DNA of 64,000 bases from Nonomuraea dietziae. GTDB taxonomy: Bacteria > Actinomycetota > Actinomycetes > Streptosporangiales > Streptosporangiaceae. The notes beneath the pieces are model-generated. The model worked only from the letters and a program-made list of their open reading frames with translations, did no database searches and was not told the origin of the DNA. Below are positions 7,628-16,217 of this stretch, in pieces. Each line of letters opens with the position of its first letter. Positions within the stretch are counted from its first letter, which is position 1. The translations under genes were made by a program, and so were the position numbers. The stretch spans positions 5,952,001 to 6,016,000 of the forward strand of contig NZ_JACIBV010000001.1 of the NCBI RefSeq assembly GCF_014195505.1. The letters are read 5' to 3'.

Positions 7628-8437
7628 TCAGGCGGCGACGAAGAACTCCAGCAGCTCAGGGGCGAGGGCCTGAGCGGACACGTTGTGCGTCTGGCCCTCC
7701 AGCACGCGGTGGAGAGCCCCTGGAACGCTCTTCGCGACGGCCCTTCCCGCGCTGGTCATCCACGCGGGACTGCGTTCGCCGTTCAGCACGAGGGTGGGCC
7801 GGTTGATCGCTCCCAGCAGCCCCGCGGGCAGGGCGTTGCCCGGCCCCATGACGGCGGCCTCGTACGCCAGGGTGTGGGCGACCGCTTCCAGCTCAGGCCA
7901 GGACGGGTCGGCCCGCATCGCGGTCACCGCCTCCACAGGGACCTCGGCGGCCTCGACCATGAACCGTTCGACGACCTCCGCGCGCCGCCCCTGCCCGACC
8001 AGCGCCTCCAGCTGTGCGGCGAAGTCGTCCGGCAGGCAGGGCGCGCTCTCGTCGACGTGGTACGGAGGCTCCCAGACGGCGAGCTTGGAGATGGCCGGGT
8101 CGCGGGCCGTCGCCTCCAGCGCCAGGGCGGCGCCGGAGGATCCGCCGAAGACCATGGCCGACCCGCCTGCCGCCTCGATGACGGCGGCCAGGTCCTCGAT
8201 CTCCCTGTGCACGGCGTAGGGCGGGGTGTCGCCGCTGGCTCCCCGGCCACGACGGTCGTAGTTGAACACGGTGAACCACGGGGCCAGGGCCGCCGCCACG
8301 CCGTACAGCGTGGGGTGCCTCCTGTCGGTGAAAGCGCCGTGCACCAGGACGACCGCCGGGCCCGAGCCTGATCGGTCGAACGCGATGCGGGTGCCGTCGG
8401 CCGACGTCGCCGTGCGGGACACGGGTTCGGTCATCAC
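7628..8437 (-). CDS. alpha/beta hydrolase
   Basis: A protein of 269 aa. Fold markers in order: VVLVHGAFTD (oxyanion hole), NYDRRGRGASG, the nucleophile elbow GGSSGA (GxSxG, about residue 98), and GQTHNVSAQ with the catalytic His near the C-terminus. It is a serine hydrolase or esterase of unknown substrate. It starts at GTG 8437 or ATG 8434, 10 bp after the VOC gene stop on the same strand, so the two form an operon. Confidence 0.88.
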   Translation of the reverse strand: MMTEPVSRTATSADGTRIAFDRSGSGPAVVLVHGAFTDRRHPTLYGVAAALAPWFTVFNYDRRGRGASGDTPPYAVHREIEDLAAVIEAAGGSAMVFGGSSGAALALEATARDPAISKLAVWEPPYHVDESAPCLPDDFAAQLEALVGQGRRAEVVERFMVEAAEVPVEAVTAMRADPSWPELEAVAHTLAYEAAVMGPGNALPAGLLGAINRPTLVLNGERSPAWMTSAGRAVAKSVPGALHRVLEGQTHNVSAQALAPELLEFFVAA

Positions 8438-8447
8438 GCGCGCGCCC

Positions 8448-8840
8448 TCAGCCCGCGGGGGTCGCCAGGCACAGGGCCGCCCAGTGGTGGCCGTCGAGAT
8501 CGGCGAAGCCGCGCTGGTAGCGGTAGCCGTCGTTCACCGGCTCGCCGACGGGCTCGGCGCCCGCCGCTATCGCCTTGTCGACCAGCTCGTCGACCTGCTG
8601 GGGGTTCTCCAGGCCCAGGACGAGGATCGTCTGGGTGGTCTTGGTGGGGTCGGCGACCTCGGTCCTGGAGTAGCCGGCGAACGTGGGCTCGGTCAGGAGC
8701 ATGACCTGGGTCTGCTCGCTGATCACGACGGAGGCCATGTCCTCGCTCGCGCCGAAGTGGGTGAGGCCGAGCGCGGTGAAGAAGTCCTTCGAGCGGCTCA
8801 GGTCCTTGACCGGCAGGTTCACGAAGAGGGTGTAGGACAT
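8448..8840 (-). CDS. VOC (glyoxalase/bleomycin-resistance) family protein
   Basis: A protein of 130 aa. MSYTLFVNLPVKDLSRSKDF opens the first beta-alpha-beta-beta-beta unit. YQRGFADLDGHHWAALCLA closes the second, as in small VOC proteins related to lactoylglutathione lyase. They bind a metal and either modify or sequester small molecules. The start is ATG 8840, behind GAAAGGATCC. It lies upstream of the hydrolase and downstream of the AraC gene on the same strand. Confidence 0.87.
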   Translation of the reverse strand: MSYTLFVNLPVKDLSRSKDFFTALGLTHFGASEDMASVVISEQTQVMLLTEPTFAGYSRTEVADPTKTTQTILVLGLENPQQVDELVDKAIAAGAEPVGEPVNDGYRYQRGFADLDGHHWAALCLATPAG

Positions 8841-8957
8841 CGCTGGATCCTTTCCGAGGGGGTTCGCCGGTGCCGGCGAACACCTCAAGTCTGTCGATCC
8901 GGCGCCCGCGAGGCTTGTCTTCCCGTGCCCGCCGATTGACTGTGCGCGCCACGCCTC

Positions 8958-9926
8958 TCAGGCCTGTGGCATGAGGCAGGAGCGGCGGTACTCGGCCGGC
9001 GGCATGCCGTAGGTGTGCCGGAACAGCCGGCTGAAGTGGGCCGAGTCGGCGAGCCCCCACCTGGAGGCGATCGAGCTCACCGAGACGCGGTGGAAGGCGG
9101 GGTCGGCCAGGTCCTTGCGGCAGCGTTCGAGCCGCCGGTGACGGATCCACGCGGCCACGGTCGTGTTCTGCGTCTCGAACAGCCGGTGCAGCTGGCGTAA
9201 GGAGACATGGTGGGCGGCGGCGACGGTTCCAGGGTCGAGATCGGGCAGACCCAGGTGCTCCTCGATGAAGGAGTGGATGTTCAGCAGCAGCATGCGCGAC
9301 TGCGACTCGGCGGACAGGCTCTCGGCCCTTTCGGCCCGCTCGGCGACGGCCGTGGTGATCAGGTCCATGACGACGGTGGAGAGCCGGGCCGCGCTGGCGG
9401 GCTGGTAGGTCTCCAGGTCGAGAGCGACCCTGCGGAGCAGTGGCGCGGCCAGGGCGCCGCTGCCGCCGTCCGTCGCGATCGGGACCGCGGTCAGCTTCGC
9501 GACGGAGTCGAAGGGCATGGCAAGCATCTCGTGCGGAAGGCTGAAGACGGCCAGGTGCACGGCCGAGCGGTAGGCCAGCTCGTACGGCCTGCCGAAGTCG
9601 TAGATGGCGAACTGCCCGCGCTCGAGCTGCGCGGACCTGCCGTCCTGCGCCAGGGCCAGCTCTCCTGACATGGCCAGCACCACCCGGTAGAGCGCGGGGC
9701 TGTCGCGGCGGATCAGCCCCGGCGTCCGGTGGACGCTGTGAGGGGTGGAGGTGCGCACCCTGCCCACGCCCACGGGGCCGAGCTGCCCCGCGTCGATCTC
9801 GCCCCGCAGCGGCGCGTCGGGGTCGATCCGCAGGTCGAGGGGGCCGAGCGTGTCGCAGACGATGCTTCGCCACGCGTCATGCCTGCGTGCGGCGGGCACG
9901 TCACGCGTGCGGATCAGGACGGCCAT
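8958..9926 (-). CDS. AraC family transcriptional regulator
   Basis: A protein of 322 aa. The N-terminal half is a cupin-like sensing domain of the AraC_binding_2 type (ELALAQDGRSAQLERGQFAIY). The C-terminal 100 residues carry the two helix-turn-helix units. These include VSLRQLHRLFETQNTTVAAW and the signature WGLADSAHFSRLFRHTYGMPPAEYR. ATG 9926 has a GGAGGG ribosome site. It is followed on the same strand by the VOC and hydrolase genes, which it may control. Confidence 0.9.
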   Translation of the reverse strand: MAVLIRTRDVPAARRHDAWRSIVCDTLGPLDLRIDPDAPLRGEIDAGQLGPVGVGRVRTSTPHSVHRTPGLIRRDSPALYRVVLAMSGELALAQDGRSAQLERGQFAIYDFGRPYELAYRSAVHLAVFSLPHEMLAMPFDSVAKLTAVPIATDGGSGALAAPLLRRVALDLETYQPASAARLSTVVMDLITTAVAERAERAESLSAESQSRMLLLNIHSFIEEHLGLPDLDPGTVAAAHHVSLRQLHRLFETQNTTVAAWIRHRRLERCRKDLADPAFHRVSVSSIASRWGLADSAHFSRLFRHTYGMPPAEYRRSCLMPQA

Positions 9927-9984
9927 CGTCGTCGCCCTCCGTTGAGGCTGCTCCAGCCGATGGTATCGACGCCCTCGCCGCGCG

Positions 9985-10932
9985 TCAGCCTTGCTTGAAG
10001 GCCCTGCGGTAGTCGCGGGGCGGCACGCCTCGGCGCAGCGCGAACTGCTCCCTGAAGACGGCGGCGCTGCCGTACCCGACGTGGTGGGCGATGTTCTCGA
10101 CCGGCAGGTCGGTGGTCTCCAGCAGCTCCTCGGCCAGGTTCAGGCGCTGGGCCAGCAGCCAGGCGTGCGGGGTCGCGCCGGTGGCGGCCTTGAAACGGCG
10201 GGCGAAGGAGCGCCGGCTCATCAGGGCGCGGGCGGCGAGGTCGTCGACGGAGATCCGCCGGTCCAGGTTCGCCCTGGCCCAGGCGATCACCTCGGAGAGC
10301 CGCTCGTCGTCACCGTCGTCCGCGACGGGGGCGGGCAGGTACTGCAGCTGACCGCCGCTGCGGTAGGGCGTGGTCACCAGGTCGCGGGCGATCTGGTTGG
10401 CGGTCGCGGCGCCGTGCTCACGGCGGATCAGGTACAGACACAGGTCGATGCCCGCCACGGCGCCCGCACCGGTGATGAGCCTGCCCTGGTCGATGTAGAG
10501 GGACTCCGGACGGACCCGCACGGCCGGATGGCGGGCGGCCAGGTCGGTGGCGAAGCGCCAGTGGGTGGTGGCCTCCAGGTCGTCGAGCAGCCCGGCGGCC
10601 GCGGGCAGGAACGTGCCGACACAGTGGGCGGCGATCAACGCCCCCCTCGCGTGCGCGTCGCGGAAGGCGGCGAGGACGGCCTGCGGCGGATCGGCGCGGA
10701 AGTCCATGCCCGGCAGAGCGAGGACCAGGTCGGCGCGGTCGAGCACGTCGAGGCCATGCTCGACGGACAGGGGCAGGCCGAGGTCGGTACGCAGAGTGCC
10801 GGGCCGCTCGGCGCAGACGGCGAAGTCGAAGCCGGAGCGGTTGAAGATCTCGTTCACGATGCCCAGTCCGAGGGCGGTCACTCCCTGCGGGGCATAGGCG
10901 GCGACCGATCGGAACTTTGGCACGGAAGCCAC
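9985..10932 (-). CDS. GlxA-type transcriptional regulator (DJ-1/PfpI + AraC helix-turn-helix)
   Basis: A protein of about 315 aa. The N-terminal DJ-1/PfpI-like domain runs VASVPKFRSVAAYAPQGV to ITGAGAVAGIDLCLYLI and includes AAHCVGTFLPAAAGLL, the nucleophile-elbow Cys region. The C-terminal AraC domain has LMSRRSFARRFKAATGATPHAW and VGYGSAAVFREQFALRRGVPPRDYRR. GTG 10932 is my choice; GTG 10923 would also serve, and neither has a clear ribosome site. It diverges from the DUF1772 gene at 11026, its most likely target. Confidence 0.88.
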   Translation of the reverse strand: MASVPKFRSVAAYAPQGVTALGLGIVNEIFNRSGFDFAVCAERPGTLRTDLGLPLSVEHGLDVLDRADLVLALPGMDFRADPPQAVLAAFRDAHARGALIAAHCVGTFLPAAAGLLDDLEATTHWRFATDLAARHPAVRVRPESLYIDQGRLITGAGAVAGIDLCLYLIRREHGAATANQIARDLVTTPYRSGGQLQYLPAPVADDGDDERLSEVIAWARANLDRRISVDDLAARALMSRRSFARRFKAATGATPHAWLLAQRLNLAEELLETTDLPVENIAHHVGYGSAAVFREQFALRRGVPPRDYRRAFKQG

Positions 10933-11025
10933 GATAGGGGCTTCGCCCGCAGCACCGCTGCCACCGGCCTCTGGGCCCGGCAGTAGCCTGTACGGCCCGC
11001 GCCACACCATGAACCGGAGACTCGC

Positions 11026-11520
11026 TTGAAACTTCGCGCCATCGCCCTCATCCTGTCGACGCTCAGCGCCGGGCTCATGGCAGGGCTGTTCGCCGCCTTC
11101 GCCTACGCGGTGATGCCCGGCCTGAAGAGGAGCAGCGACCGCACCCTCGTCGAGGCGATGCAGCACATCAACGTGGCCATCATCAACCCGCTCTTCATGG
11201 TCTTGTTCATGGGCGGGGTCGTGGTCATGGTGGCCGCCGTGATCCTGCACTGGAGGGGAGGGGGGAGCCCCGTCCTGCCCTGGGTCATCGCCGGCTCCGT
11301 GCTCTATCTGGTGATGTTCGCCGTCACCAGCGGCGTCAACGTGCCGCTGAACGACCAGCTCGCCAAGGCGGGCGACCCCGCGGGGATCGCCGACCTGGCC
11401 GCCGTCAGGGAGGCGTTCGAGGCCCGCTGGACCACCTGGAACATCGTCCGCGCCGTCGCCGCCACCGGCTCGTTCGGCTGCTTCGTCTGGGCGTTGATTC
11501 CGCACGGCCAATCGCGCTAA
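11026..11520 (+). CDS. DUF1772 / anthrone oxygenase family membrane protein
   Basis: A protein of 164 aa with four predicted membrane helices. LMAGLFAAFAYAVMPGL, VTSGVNVPLNDQLAKAG and ARWTTWNIVRAVAATGSF are the family's conserved blocks; NVPLN and RW..WN are characteristic. Some relatives are cofactor-free anthrone oxygenases, many have no known role. It starts with TTG 11026, behind GGAG at a 6-bp distance. It diverges from the GlxA-type regulator. Confidence 0.85.
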   Translation: MKLRAIALILSTLSAGLMAGLFAAFAYAVMPGLKRSSDRTLVEAMQHINVAIINPLFMVLFMGGVVVMVAAVILHWRGGGSPVLPWVIAGSVLYLVMFAVTSGVNVPLNDQLAKAGDPAGIADLAAVREAFEARWTTWNIVRAVAATGSFGCFVWALIPHGQSR

Positions 11521-11591
11521 CGCGGAACGTATCTTTCCGCATTGCTTCCTAATGTGGTTCTCACAGCCCGCAAGGTGTGAAGGAGATCCAC

Positions 11592-12413
11592 ATGACCATC
11601 CTCGTGACCGGTGCCACAGGGACCGTCGGCCGCCACGTCGTCGAGCAGCTCGTCGAGCGAGGCGAGCGCGTGCGCGCCCTCACCAGGAACCCGGGGAGGG
11701 CGAGCTTCCCCGAGGGTGTCGAGGTCGTGGCCGGCGATCTGACCGTGACCGCGAGCCTGACGGCCGCCTTCGAAGGCGTCACCGCGGCGCACCTGATCAA
11801 CTGCGGGGGCGACGACCTGGCGGTGCTCCAGAACGGCAAGGAGATCGTCGACCTCGCGGTCGCCTCGGGGGTGCGCAGGGTGACGGTGCTGAGCGCGTGG
11901 GACGACGGCCCGCTGGAGCCGGCCGTGCAGGCCAGCTCGCTGGAGTGGACCCTCGTGCAGCCCACGGAGTTCATGGCGAACGCGCTCGACTGGGCGCAGC
12001 CGATCCGCGAGAGCGGCGAGGTGCGCGAGCCGTTCGCCGCCACCAAGACCGCGATGATCCACGAGGCCGACATCGCCGCGGTCATCGTCACGGCGCTGAC
12101 CGAGGACGGGCACGCGGGGGAGAGCTACTGGCTGACCGGCCCCGAGCTGCTGGACATCCCCGAGAAGCTGCGCCTCATCTCCGAGGCCACAGGCCGTGAG
12201 ATCCGCCTCGTCGAGCTGACCCGTGAGCAGGCCAGGGCGGAGATGCTGGCGGCGGGCGCGTCGGAGGAGATGATCGCGTTCAAGTTCATGGTCTTCGGCG
12301 ACCTGCCGTGGGGGCCCTACACCGTGATGCCCACCTTCGAGAAGGTCACCGGCCGGCCTGGACGCACCTTCGCCCAGTGGGCGACCGAGAACGCCGACAA
12401 GTTCCGCGCCTGA
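11592..12413 (+). CDS. NmrA-like NAD(P)-binding protein
   Basis: A protein of 273 aa. MTILVTGATGTVGRHVVEQL gives the Rossmann GxxGxxG. ALTRNPGRASFPEGVEVVAGDL follows, then VRRVTVLSAW, typical of NmrA-type atypical SDRs. The active-site YxxxK is absent, as usual in this group, which acts as redox sensors or quinone reductases. ATG 11592 lies behind GAAGGAG and is preferred over an upstream in-frame ATG at 11577. A short hairpin (11522-11540, GCGGAA arms) lies in the leader. Confidence 0.88.
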   Translation: MTILVTGATGTVGRHVVEQLVERGERVRALTRNPGRASFPEGVEVVAGDLTVTASLTAAFEGVTAAHLINCGGDDLAVLQNGKEIVDLAVASGVRRVTVLSAWDDGPLEPAVQASSLEWTLVQPTEFMANALDWAQPIRESGEVREPFAATKTAMIHEADIAAVIVTALTEDGHAGESYWLTGPELLDIPEKLRLISEATGREIRLVELTREQARAEMLAAGASEEMIAFKFMVFGDLPWGPYTVMPTFEKVTGRPGRTFAQWATENADKFRA

Positions 12414-12436
12414 CCGCCGACCATGTGAATCCCCTC

Positions 12437-12482
12437 TGTGAAGCGGCGCGGGCTCCTGAGAAGGCCCGCGCCGCCCTTCACA
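12437..12482 (+). terminator. intrinsic-type terminator hairpin after the NmrA-like gene
   Basis: A perfect 11-bp stem GCGGCGCGGGC / GCCCGCGCCGC (12443-12453 and 12464-12474) has a 10-base loop. It extends outward by GTGAAG/CTTCAC pairing around a small bulge. It has no U-tract, which is normal in high-GC actinomycetes. Confidence 0.7.
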
Positions 12483-12654
12483 AGACCTTCGACTCGGCGG
12501 CCTTCCAGGTGTTGCAGGCGCTCCGGGCCCGGCTGGTCCCCGTATGTCTGGTTCATGAGCGATTCATGCCTCATGCGTGATCACCTCTCTGGTTCACGTC
12601 GTCGCAGGCCAGCACGCTGGAGGGTGTCAGGACGACAGCGAAAGGACCTCCACC

Positions 12655-13683
12655 GTGCTCACCACCGCGCAGCCGAGCGACCGCCCACAGGTGGCGACGA
12701 CGAGCCCCCACCGTCCCCTAGTGCTGTGCGCGGCGGCCATGGCCGTGTTGGGCGTGATCAGCGGGCTCGGGTTGGTGATCGACGAGCGACTCGTGATGGG
12801 TGAGCCCGTCTGGCTCAAGCCGTTCAAGTTCGCCGCCTCCTTCTCCCTCTACGCGACCACGCTCACCTGGATGATCGGCCAGGTCCAGCGGTGGCGCCGC
12901 ACCCTGTGGTGGCTGGGCACGGTGACCGTCTTCGGCTTCGTCCTGCCGGAGATCGCGGCCATCACCTTCCAGGCGGTGCGCGGCGTGCGCAGCCACTTCA
13001 ACTTCTCGACCCAGCTGGACGAGATCGTCTTCGCCGTCATGGGCGGGGCCGCCTATCTGGGATGGCTGCTGACGTTCGCGCTCGGGGTGTTCCTGCTCTT
13101 CCAGCCCAGGACCGACAGGTCGATGGCCTGGGCGATCCCGCTCGGGGTCGCCATCTCGCTGGCAGGCATGTCCATCGGCTACCTGATGACCGCTCCCACG
13201 GCCGAGCAGGCGCAGGCGCTGGACGCCGGGATCGCGATCACCACGATCGGCGCCCACAGCGTCGGCGGGCTCGACGGAGGCGCGGGAGCGCCGGTGACCG
13301 GCTGGTCCGCCGAGACCGGAGATCTCCGGGTCGCGCACTTCGTCGGTCTGCACGCCCTGCAGGTGCTGCCGCTGCTCGCCATCGCGTTGCGACTTCTCGC
13401 GCGCCGCTTCGCCGTCCTGCGCGAGGCCGCTACCCGCACCGGACTGGTGATCGTGGCCGCGCTCGGCTACGCGGGCCTGACCGGGCTGCTGGTGTGGCAG
13501 GCGCAGCGCGGGCAGCCGCTGACGCGTCCCGACCAGCTGACCCTGTCCGTGGCCGGTGCGCTCGTGGCGGCCGTGGCCATCTGCTCCGCCGGTGTGACGG
13601 CCCTGACGGCCAGGCGAGCAAGGAACGGCCAGACACCCGTCGTCGGGGCGATCCGCGACCCGCTCACGAGCGTGGCCGGGTAG
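12655..13683 (+). CDS. multi-helix membrane protein of unknown function
   Basis: A protein of about 342 aa with roughly eight predicted membrane helices. GTG 12655 has a good GAAAGGACC ribosome site; the upstream in-frame ATG does not. Conserved-looking blocks are MGEPVWLKPFKFAASFSLYA and GDLRVAHFVGLHALQVLPL. The two His residues in the second block could bind metal or heme, but I cannot name a family. It stands alone between a terminator and an acetyltransferase gene. Confidence 0.7.
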   Translation: MLTTAQPSDRPQVATTSPHRPLVLCAAAMAVLGVISGLGLVIDERLVMGEPVWLKPFKFAASFSLYATTLTWMIGQVQRWRRTLWWLGTVTVFGFVLPEIAAITFQAVRGVRSHFNFSTQLDEIVFAVMGGAAYLGWLLTFALGVFLLFQPRTDRSMAWAIPLGVAISLAGMSIGYLMTAPTAEQAQALDAGIAITTIGAHSVGGLDGGAGAPVTGWSAETGDLRVAHFVGLHALQVLPLLAIALRLLARRFAVLREAATRTGLVIVAALGYAGLTGLLVWQAQRGQPLTRPDQLTLSVAGALVAAVAICSAGVTALTARRARNGQTPVVGAIRDPLTSVAG

Positions 13684-13734
13684 CGAGCGGAAATCGGGGT
13701 GCTCCGCCGCTACGCGGTGGTTACGGTCGGGTGG

Positions 13735-14235
13735 ATGAACGACGTTCTGGCTACCGAGCGGCTGGTGCTGCGTCCTGTGCGTCCGGGTGACCTGGCCGAG
13801 CTGCGGGCTCACTGGACCGCGCCCGACGTACGGCGGTTCCTGTTCGACGGGGCGGTCCTGTCGGCCGAGGAGATCGCGGAGATCATCAGGTCGAGCGAGC
13901 AGGACTTCGCCACCTCGGGATACGGCCTCTGGACCGTCAGGCGGCGCGAGGGGACCGAGCTGGTCGGGACGGCCGGGCTGCGCCCGCTGGAGGAGCTCGG
14001 GCTCGAGGTGGTCTACAGCCTGGCGCCGACCGCATGGGGGCAGGGGTACGCGACCGAGGCGGCGCGAGCGGTGGTCGACCACGCGTTGACCACCCTGGGC
14101 CTGCCCGAGGTGCTGGCCGAGGTGGACGAAGGCAACACCGCGTCCGTCGCTGTCGTCGAACGCCTGGGCATGACCCCCTTCGAGACGGTCGAGGGGCTGC
14201 TCGGGCCGATGGTCCGCTACCGCAGGACCCGCTGA
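13735..14235 (+). CDS. GNAT family N-acetyltransferase (RimJ/RimL type)
   Basis: A protein of 166 aa. It starts MNDVLATERLVLRPVRPGDL, the usual opening of RimJ/RimL-like acetyltransferases. YSLAPTAWGQGYATEAARAV contains the acetyl-CoA-binding Q/RxxGxA motif. EGNTASVAVVERLGM is the conserved end of the fold. It would transfer acetyl from acetyl-CoA to an amine on a protein or small molecule. ATG 13735 behind GGGTGG fits the family start better than the upstream in-frame codon. Confidence 0.88.
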   Translation: MNDVLATERLVLRPVRPGDLAELRAHWTAPDVRRFLFDGAVLSAEEIAEIIRSSEQDFATSGYGLWTVRRREGTELVGTAGLRPLEELGLEVVYSLAPTAWGQGYATEAARAVVDHALTTLGLPEVLAEVDEGNTASVAVVERLGMTPFETVEGLLGPMVRYRRTR

Positions 14236-14265
14236 CCTCGCATCGTGCCCCCACTCACGCGCTAC

Positions 14266-14292
14266 TATGAACAAAAAACCAATCTGTTCATA
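14266..14292. promoter_or_regulatory. TetR operator (8-bp arms, 11-bp spacer)
   Basis: TATGAACA (14266-14273) and TGTTCATA (14285-14292) are perfect inverted arms, just upstream of the TetR gene's ribosome site. The arms contain an ATG that could be mistaken for the gene start; the operator argues for the downstream start at 14303. Confidence 0.6.
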
Positions 14293-14302
14293 TGGAGATA
14301 TG

Positions 14303-14887
14303 ATGCCACCGGCGTTCTCCGAAGCGGAGCGGGCGCGGATCACCGAGCAGCTGCTCGCCACCGCGACCCACCTGTTCTCCACGCAGGGCCTGCGCAAGAC
14401 CTCCCTCGACGAGCTGACCACCCCCGCCGGCATCGCCAAGACCTCCTTCTACGCCTTCTTCACCTGCAAGGAGGACCTCTACTTCGAGGCGGCGCTGCGG
14501 CAGAACGAGGAGGTGCGCCGCCGCGTCATCGGCGAAGGGCTGCACCAGGGCGCCGACACCCGTGACGCGCTGCGCCGCTTCCTGCGGGCCACCGTCCGCG
14601 AGCTCGACACCAACCCGCTCTACCGGCGGCTGATGTCCCACCCCGACGAGATGGAGGCGGTCGCCGCCAGGCTCACCCCCGAGCGGATGGCCGCGGCGGA
14701 GGGCGGCCCGATGGCCGACCTGGTGGCCTTCCTCGGCGAACGGCTGGACGGAGACCCTCACGTGCTGCTCGGCGTGCTCAGGGCGGTTCTGCTGACTCCG
14801 CTGCACGCCGGCCATCTGGGCGCCGACCTCTACCCCACGGTGATGGAGCGCCTGATCGACGCCGTGACCGAAGGGCTGACCTCATGA
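14303..14887 (+). CDS. TetR family transcriptional regulator
   Basis: A protein of 194 aa. The helix-turn-helix is at residues 10-50 (ITEQLLATATHLFSTQGLRK, then TPAGIAKTSFYAFFTCKEDL). The C-terminal domain resembles those of TetR proteins with small C-terminal ligand domains. ATG 14303 has GGAG 5 bases upstream, and the operator lies just before it. The stop overlaps the next gene (ATGATGA), so the hydrolase is translationally coupled. Confidence 0.87.
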   Translation: MPPAFSEAERARITEQLLATATHLFSTQGLRKTSLDELTTPAGIAKTSFYAFFTCKEDLYFEAALRQNEEVRRRVIGEGLHQGADTRDALRRFLRATVRELDTNPLYRRLMSHPDEMEAVAARLTPERMAAAEGGPMADLVAFLGERLDGDPHVLLGVLRAVLLTPLHAGHLGADLYPTVMERLIDAVTEGLTS

Positions 14888-15645
14888 TGAACGGTCTGCC
14901 GCACCTGTCCATCGGGCAGGGGCCGCCGCTGGTCGTCCTGCTCTACACTCCACGGGCGGCCGACCCGGAAGGGCCGGCGCGCTGGTCCATGACGCGCATG
15001 CTGAGGCCGTTCGCCGAGCACTTCACCGTGCACGTCGTCATCCGTTCGCCAGGGCTGCCGCCGGCCACGACGATGGCCGAGCTCGCCGCCGTCTACGCCG
15101 GAGCGATCGAGGCGAGGTTCGAGGACCCGGTGAAGGTGCTGGCCGTCTCCACCGGCGGGTCCGTCGCCCTGCAACTGGCCGCCGACCATCCCCACCTCGT
15201 CGACCGCCTGGCGCTCGGAGGGACGGCCGCCACCCTGGGCCCCGTCGGCAGAAGGGCCCAACGCGCCTACATCGAACGCGCGCGACAGGGGAGGCGGCCG
15301 AGCCCCGCGCTGGCCGAGGTGGTCACCGAGTCGGCGATCGGCAGACGGCTGCTGGCGGCCCTGCTGTGGCTGTCCGACGGCGGAGGCGCCGACCACACCG
15401 ACGCCGTCACCATGCTCAACGCGGAGGACGGCTTCGACCTGCGCGGACGGCTGAGCGACATCAGGGCACCCACGCTGCTGGTCCAGGGCGGCGAGGACGT
15501 CGTCTACCCGGTGGAGCTCGCCAGGCAGACGGTCGATGGCATCCCCGACGCGCGGCTCATCGTCTACCAGGGCCGCAGCCACAGCCGCACGTTCACCGAC
15601 AAGCGCTTCGCCCGAGACACGCTGGCCTTCCTGAAACGCGGCTGA
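14884..15645 (+). CDS. alpha/beta hydrolase
   Basis: A protein of 253 aa. LVVLLYTPRAAD replaces the usual HG oxyanion block. The nucleophile elbow is AVSTGGSVAL (about residue 87). YQGRSHSRTF places the catalytic His near the end. An Asp in LLVQGGEDVVYP completes the triad. The substrate is unknown. It overlaps the TetR gene by 4 bp and is presumably its target. Confidence 0.82.
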   Translation: MMNGLPHLSIGQGPPLVVLLYTPRAADPEGPARWSMTRMLRPFAEHFTVHVVIRSPGLPPATTMAELAAVYAGAIEARFEDPVKVLAVSTGGSVALQLAADHPHLVDRLALGGTAATLGPVGRRAQRAYIERARQGRRPSPALAEVVTESAIGRRLLAALLWLSDGGGADHTDAVTMLNAEDGFDLRGRLSDIRAPTLLVQGGEDVVYPVELARQTVDGIPDARLIVYQGRSHSRTFTDKRFARDTLAFLKRG

Positions 15646-15690
15646 CCAGGCCTCGCGCCGCCGCTGTGGTCTGAACGGTGTGTCGGCCCG

Positions 15691-15730
15691 CTCCCCCTGG
15701 GAGGGGAGGCTCTTCCCCTCCGAGGGGGAG
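15691..15730. repeat. nested inverted repeats between hydrolase and membrane genes
   Basis: CTCCCC-N6-GGGGAG (15691-15708) is followed by CCCCT-CCG-AGGGG (around 15715-15727). The two halves also pair with each other over about 19 bp with three mismatches. It could be a terminator for the hydrolase gene or a tandem MerR-like operator for the membrane gene at 15765; the sequence alone does not decide. Confidence 0.5.
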
Positions 15731-15764
15731 TGCTGCCCGGCGTGCGGCTTCTACCGTCGCAGTC

Positions 15765-16217
15765 ATGGTTGATTCTGATCGCCCACGGCGGTGGCCTGCC
15801 TACGCTGTGGCGGTGCTGTTCCTCGGCTACGCCGCGGGGAAGGCGGCCTTCGCCCTGCAGGCCAGGCTCGGGTTCCCCGGCGGTCCGCCCGTGTCGGCCG
15901 CCGAGACCGGAAGCTACTTCATGGACGCGGCCACCGCGCAGTGGTTCGCGACCGCGTCCGGCCTGGTGGGCGCGTGCGTCGCCATCGCCACGGTCACGGC
16001 CATGGGGCGCAGGGTGCCGAGGACGTTGATGCTGCTCGTGCTGGCCGGGATGCTGCTGGCCGTCGGCGGCGGCGCGGGGATCATGATCCTGGACGCGTTC
16101 GTCGGCATCGGTGTGGGCTGGCAGTGGTACCACGGAGTCCTCGGAATCCTGGTGATCGCACTGTTCCTGGAGATGATCCGGTCCTACGCGACGGCGACGA
16201 GACGTGTCGCGCACTGA
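15765..16217 (+). CDS. small four-helix membrane protein
   Basis: A protein of 150 aa with four predicted membrane helices: AVAVLFLGYAAGKAAFALQ, FATASGLVGACVAIATV, LMLLVLAGMLLAVGGGAGIM and GVLGILVIALFLEMI. No ribosome site precedes ATG 15765, so it may be leaderless. No family is recognised. It overlaps the next membrane gene by 14 bp, which suggests that the two products work together. Confidence 0.7.
   Translation: MVDSDRPRRWPAYAVAVLFLGYAAGKAAFALQARLGFPGGPPVSAAETGSYFMDAATAQWFATASGLVGACVAIATVTAMGRRVPRTLMLLVLAGMLLAVGGGAGIMILDAFVGIGVGWQWYHGVLGILVIALFLEMIRSYATATRRVAH

Noticed and set aside
10933..11511. The GlxA-type regulator frame stays open upstream, giving a 508-aa version
   Set aside because: The extension is antisense to the DUF1772 gene and low-complexity; the family N-terminus fits the start at 10932.
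12718..14439. Open frame of 573 aa on the minus strand across the membrane protein and acetyltransferase genes
   Set aside because: Composition is that of an antisense shadow; the plus-strand genes have better motifs and ribosome sites.
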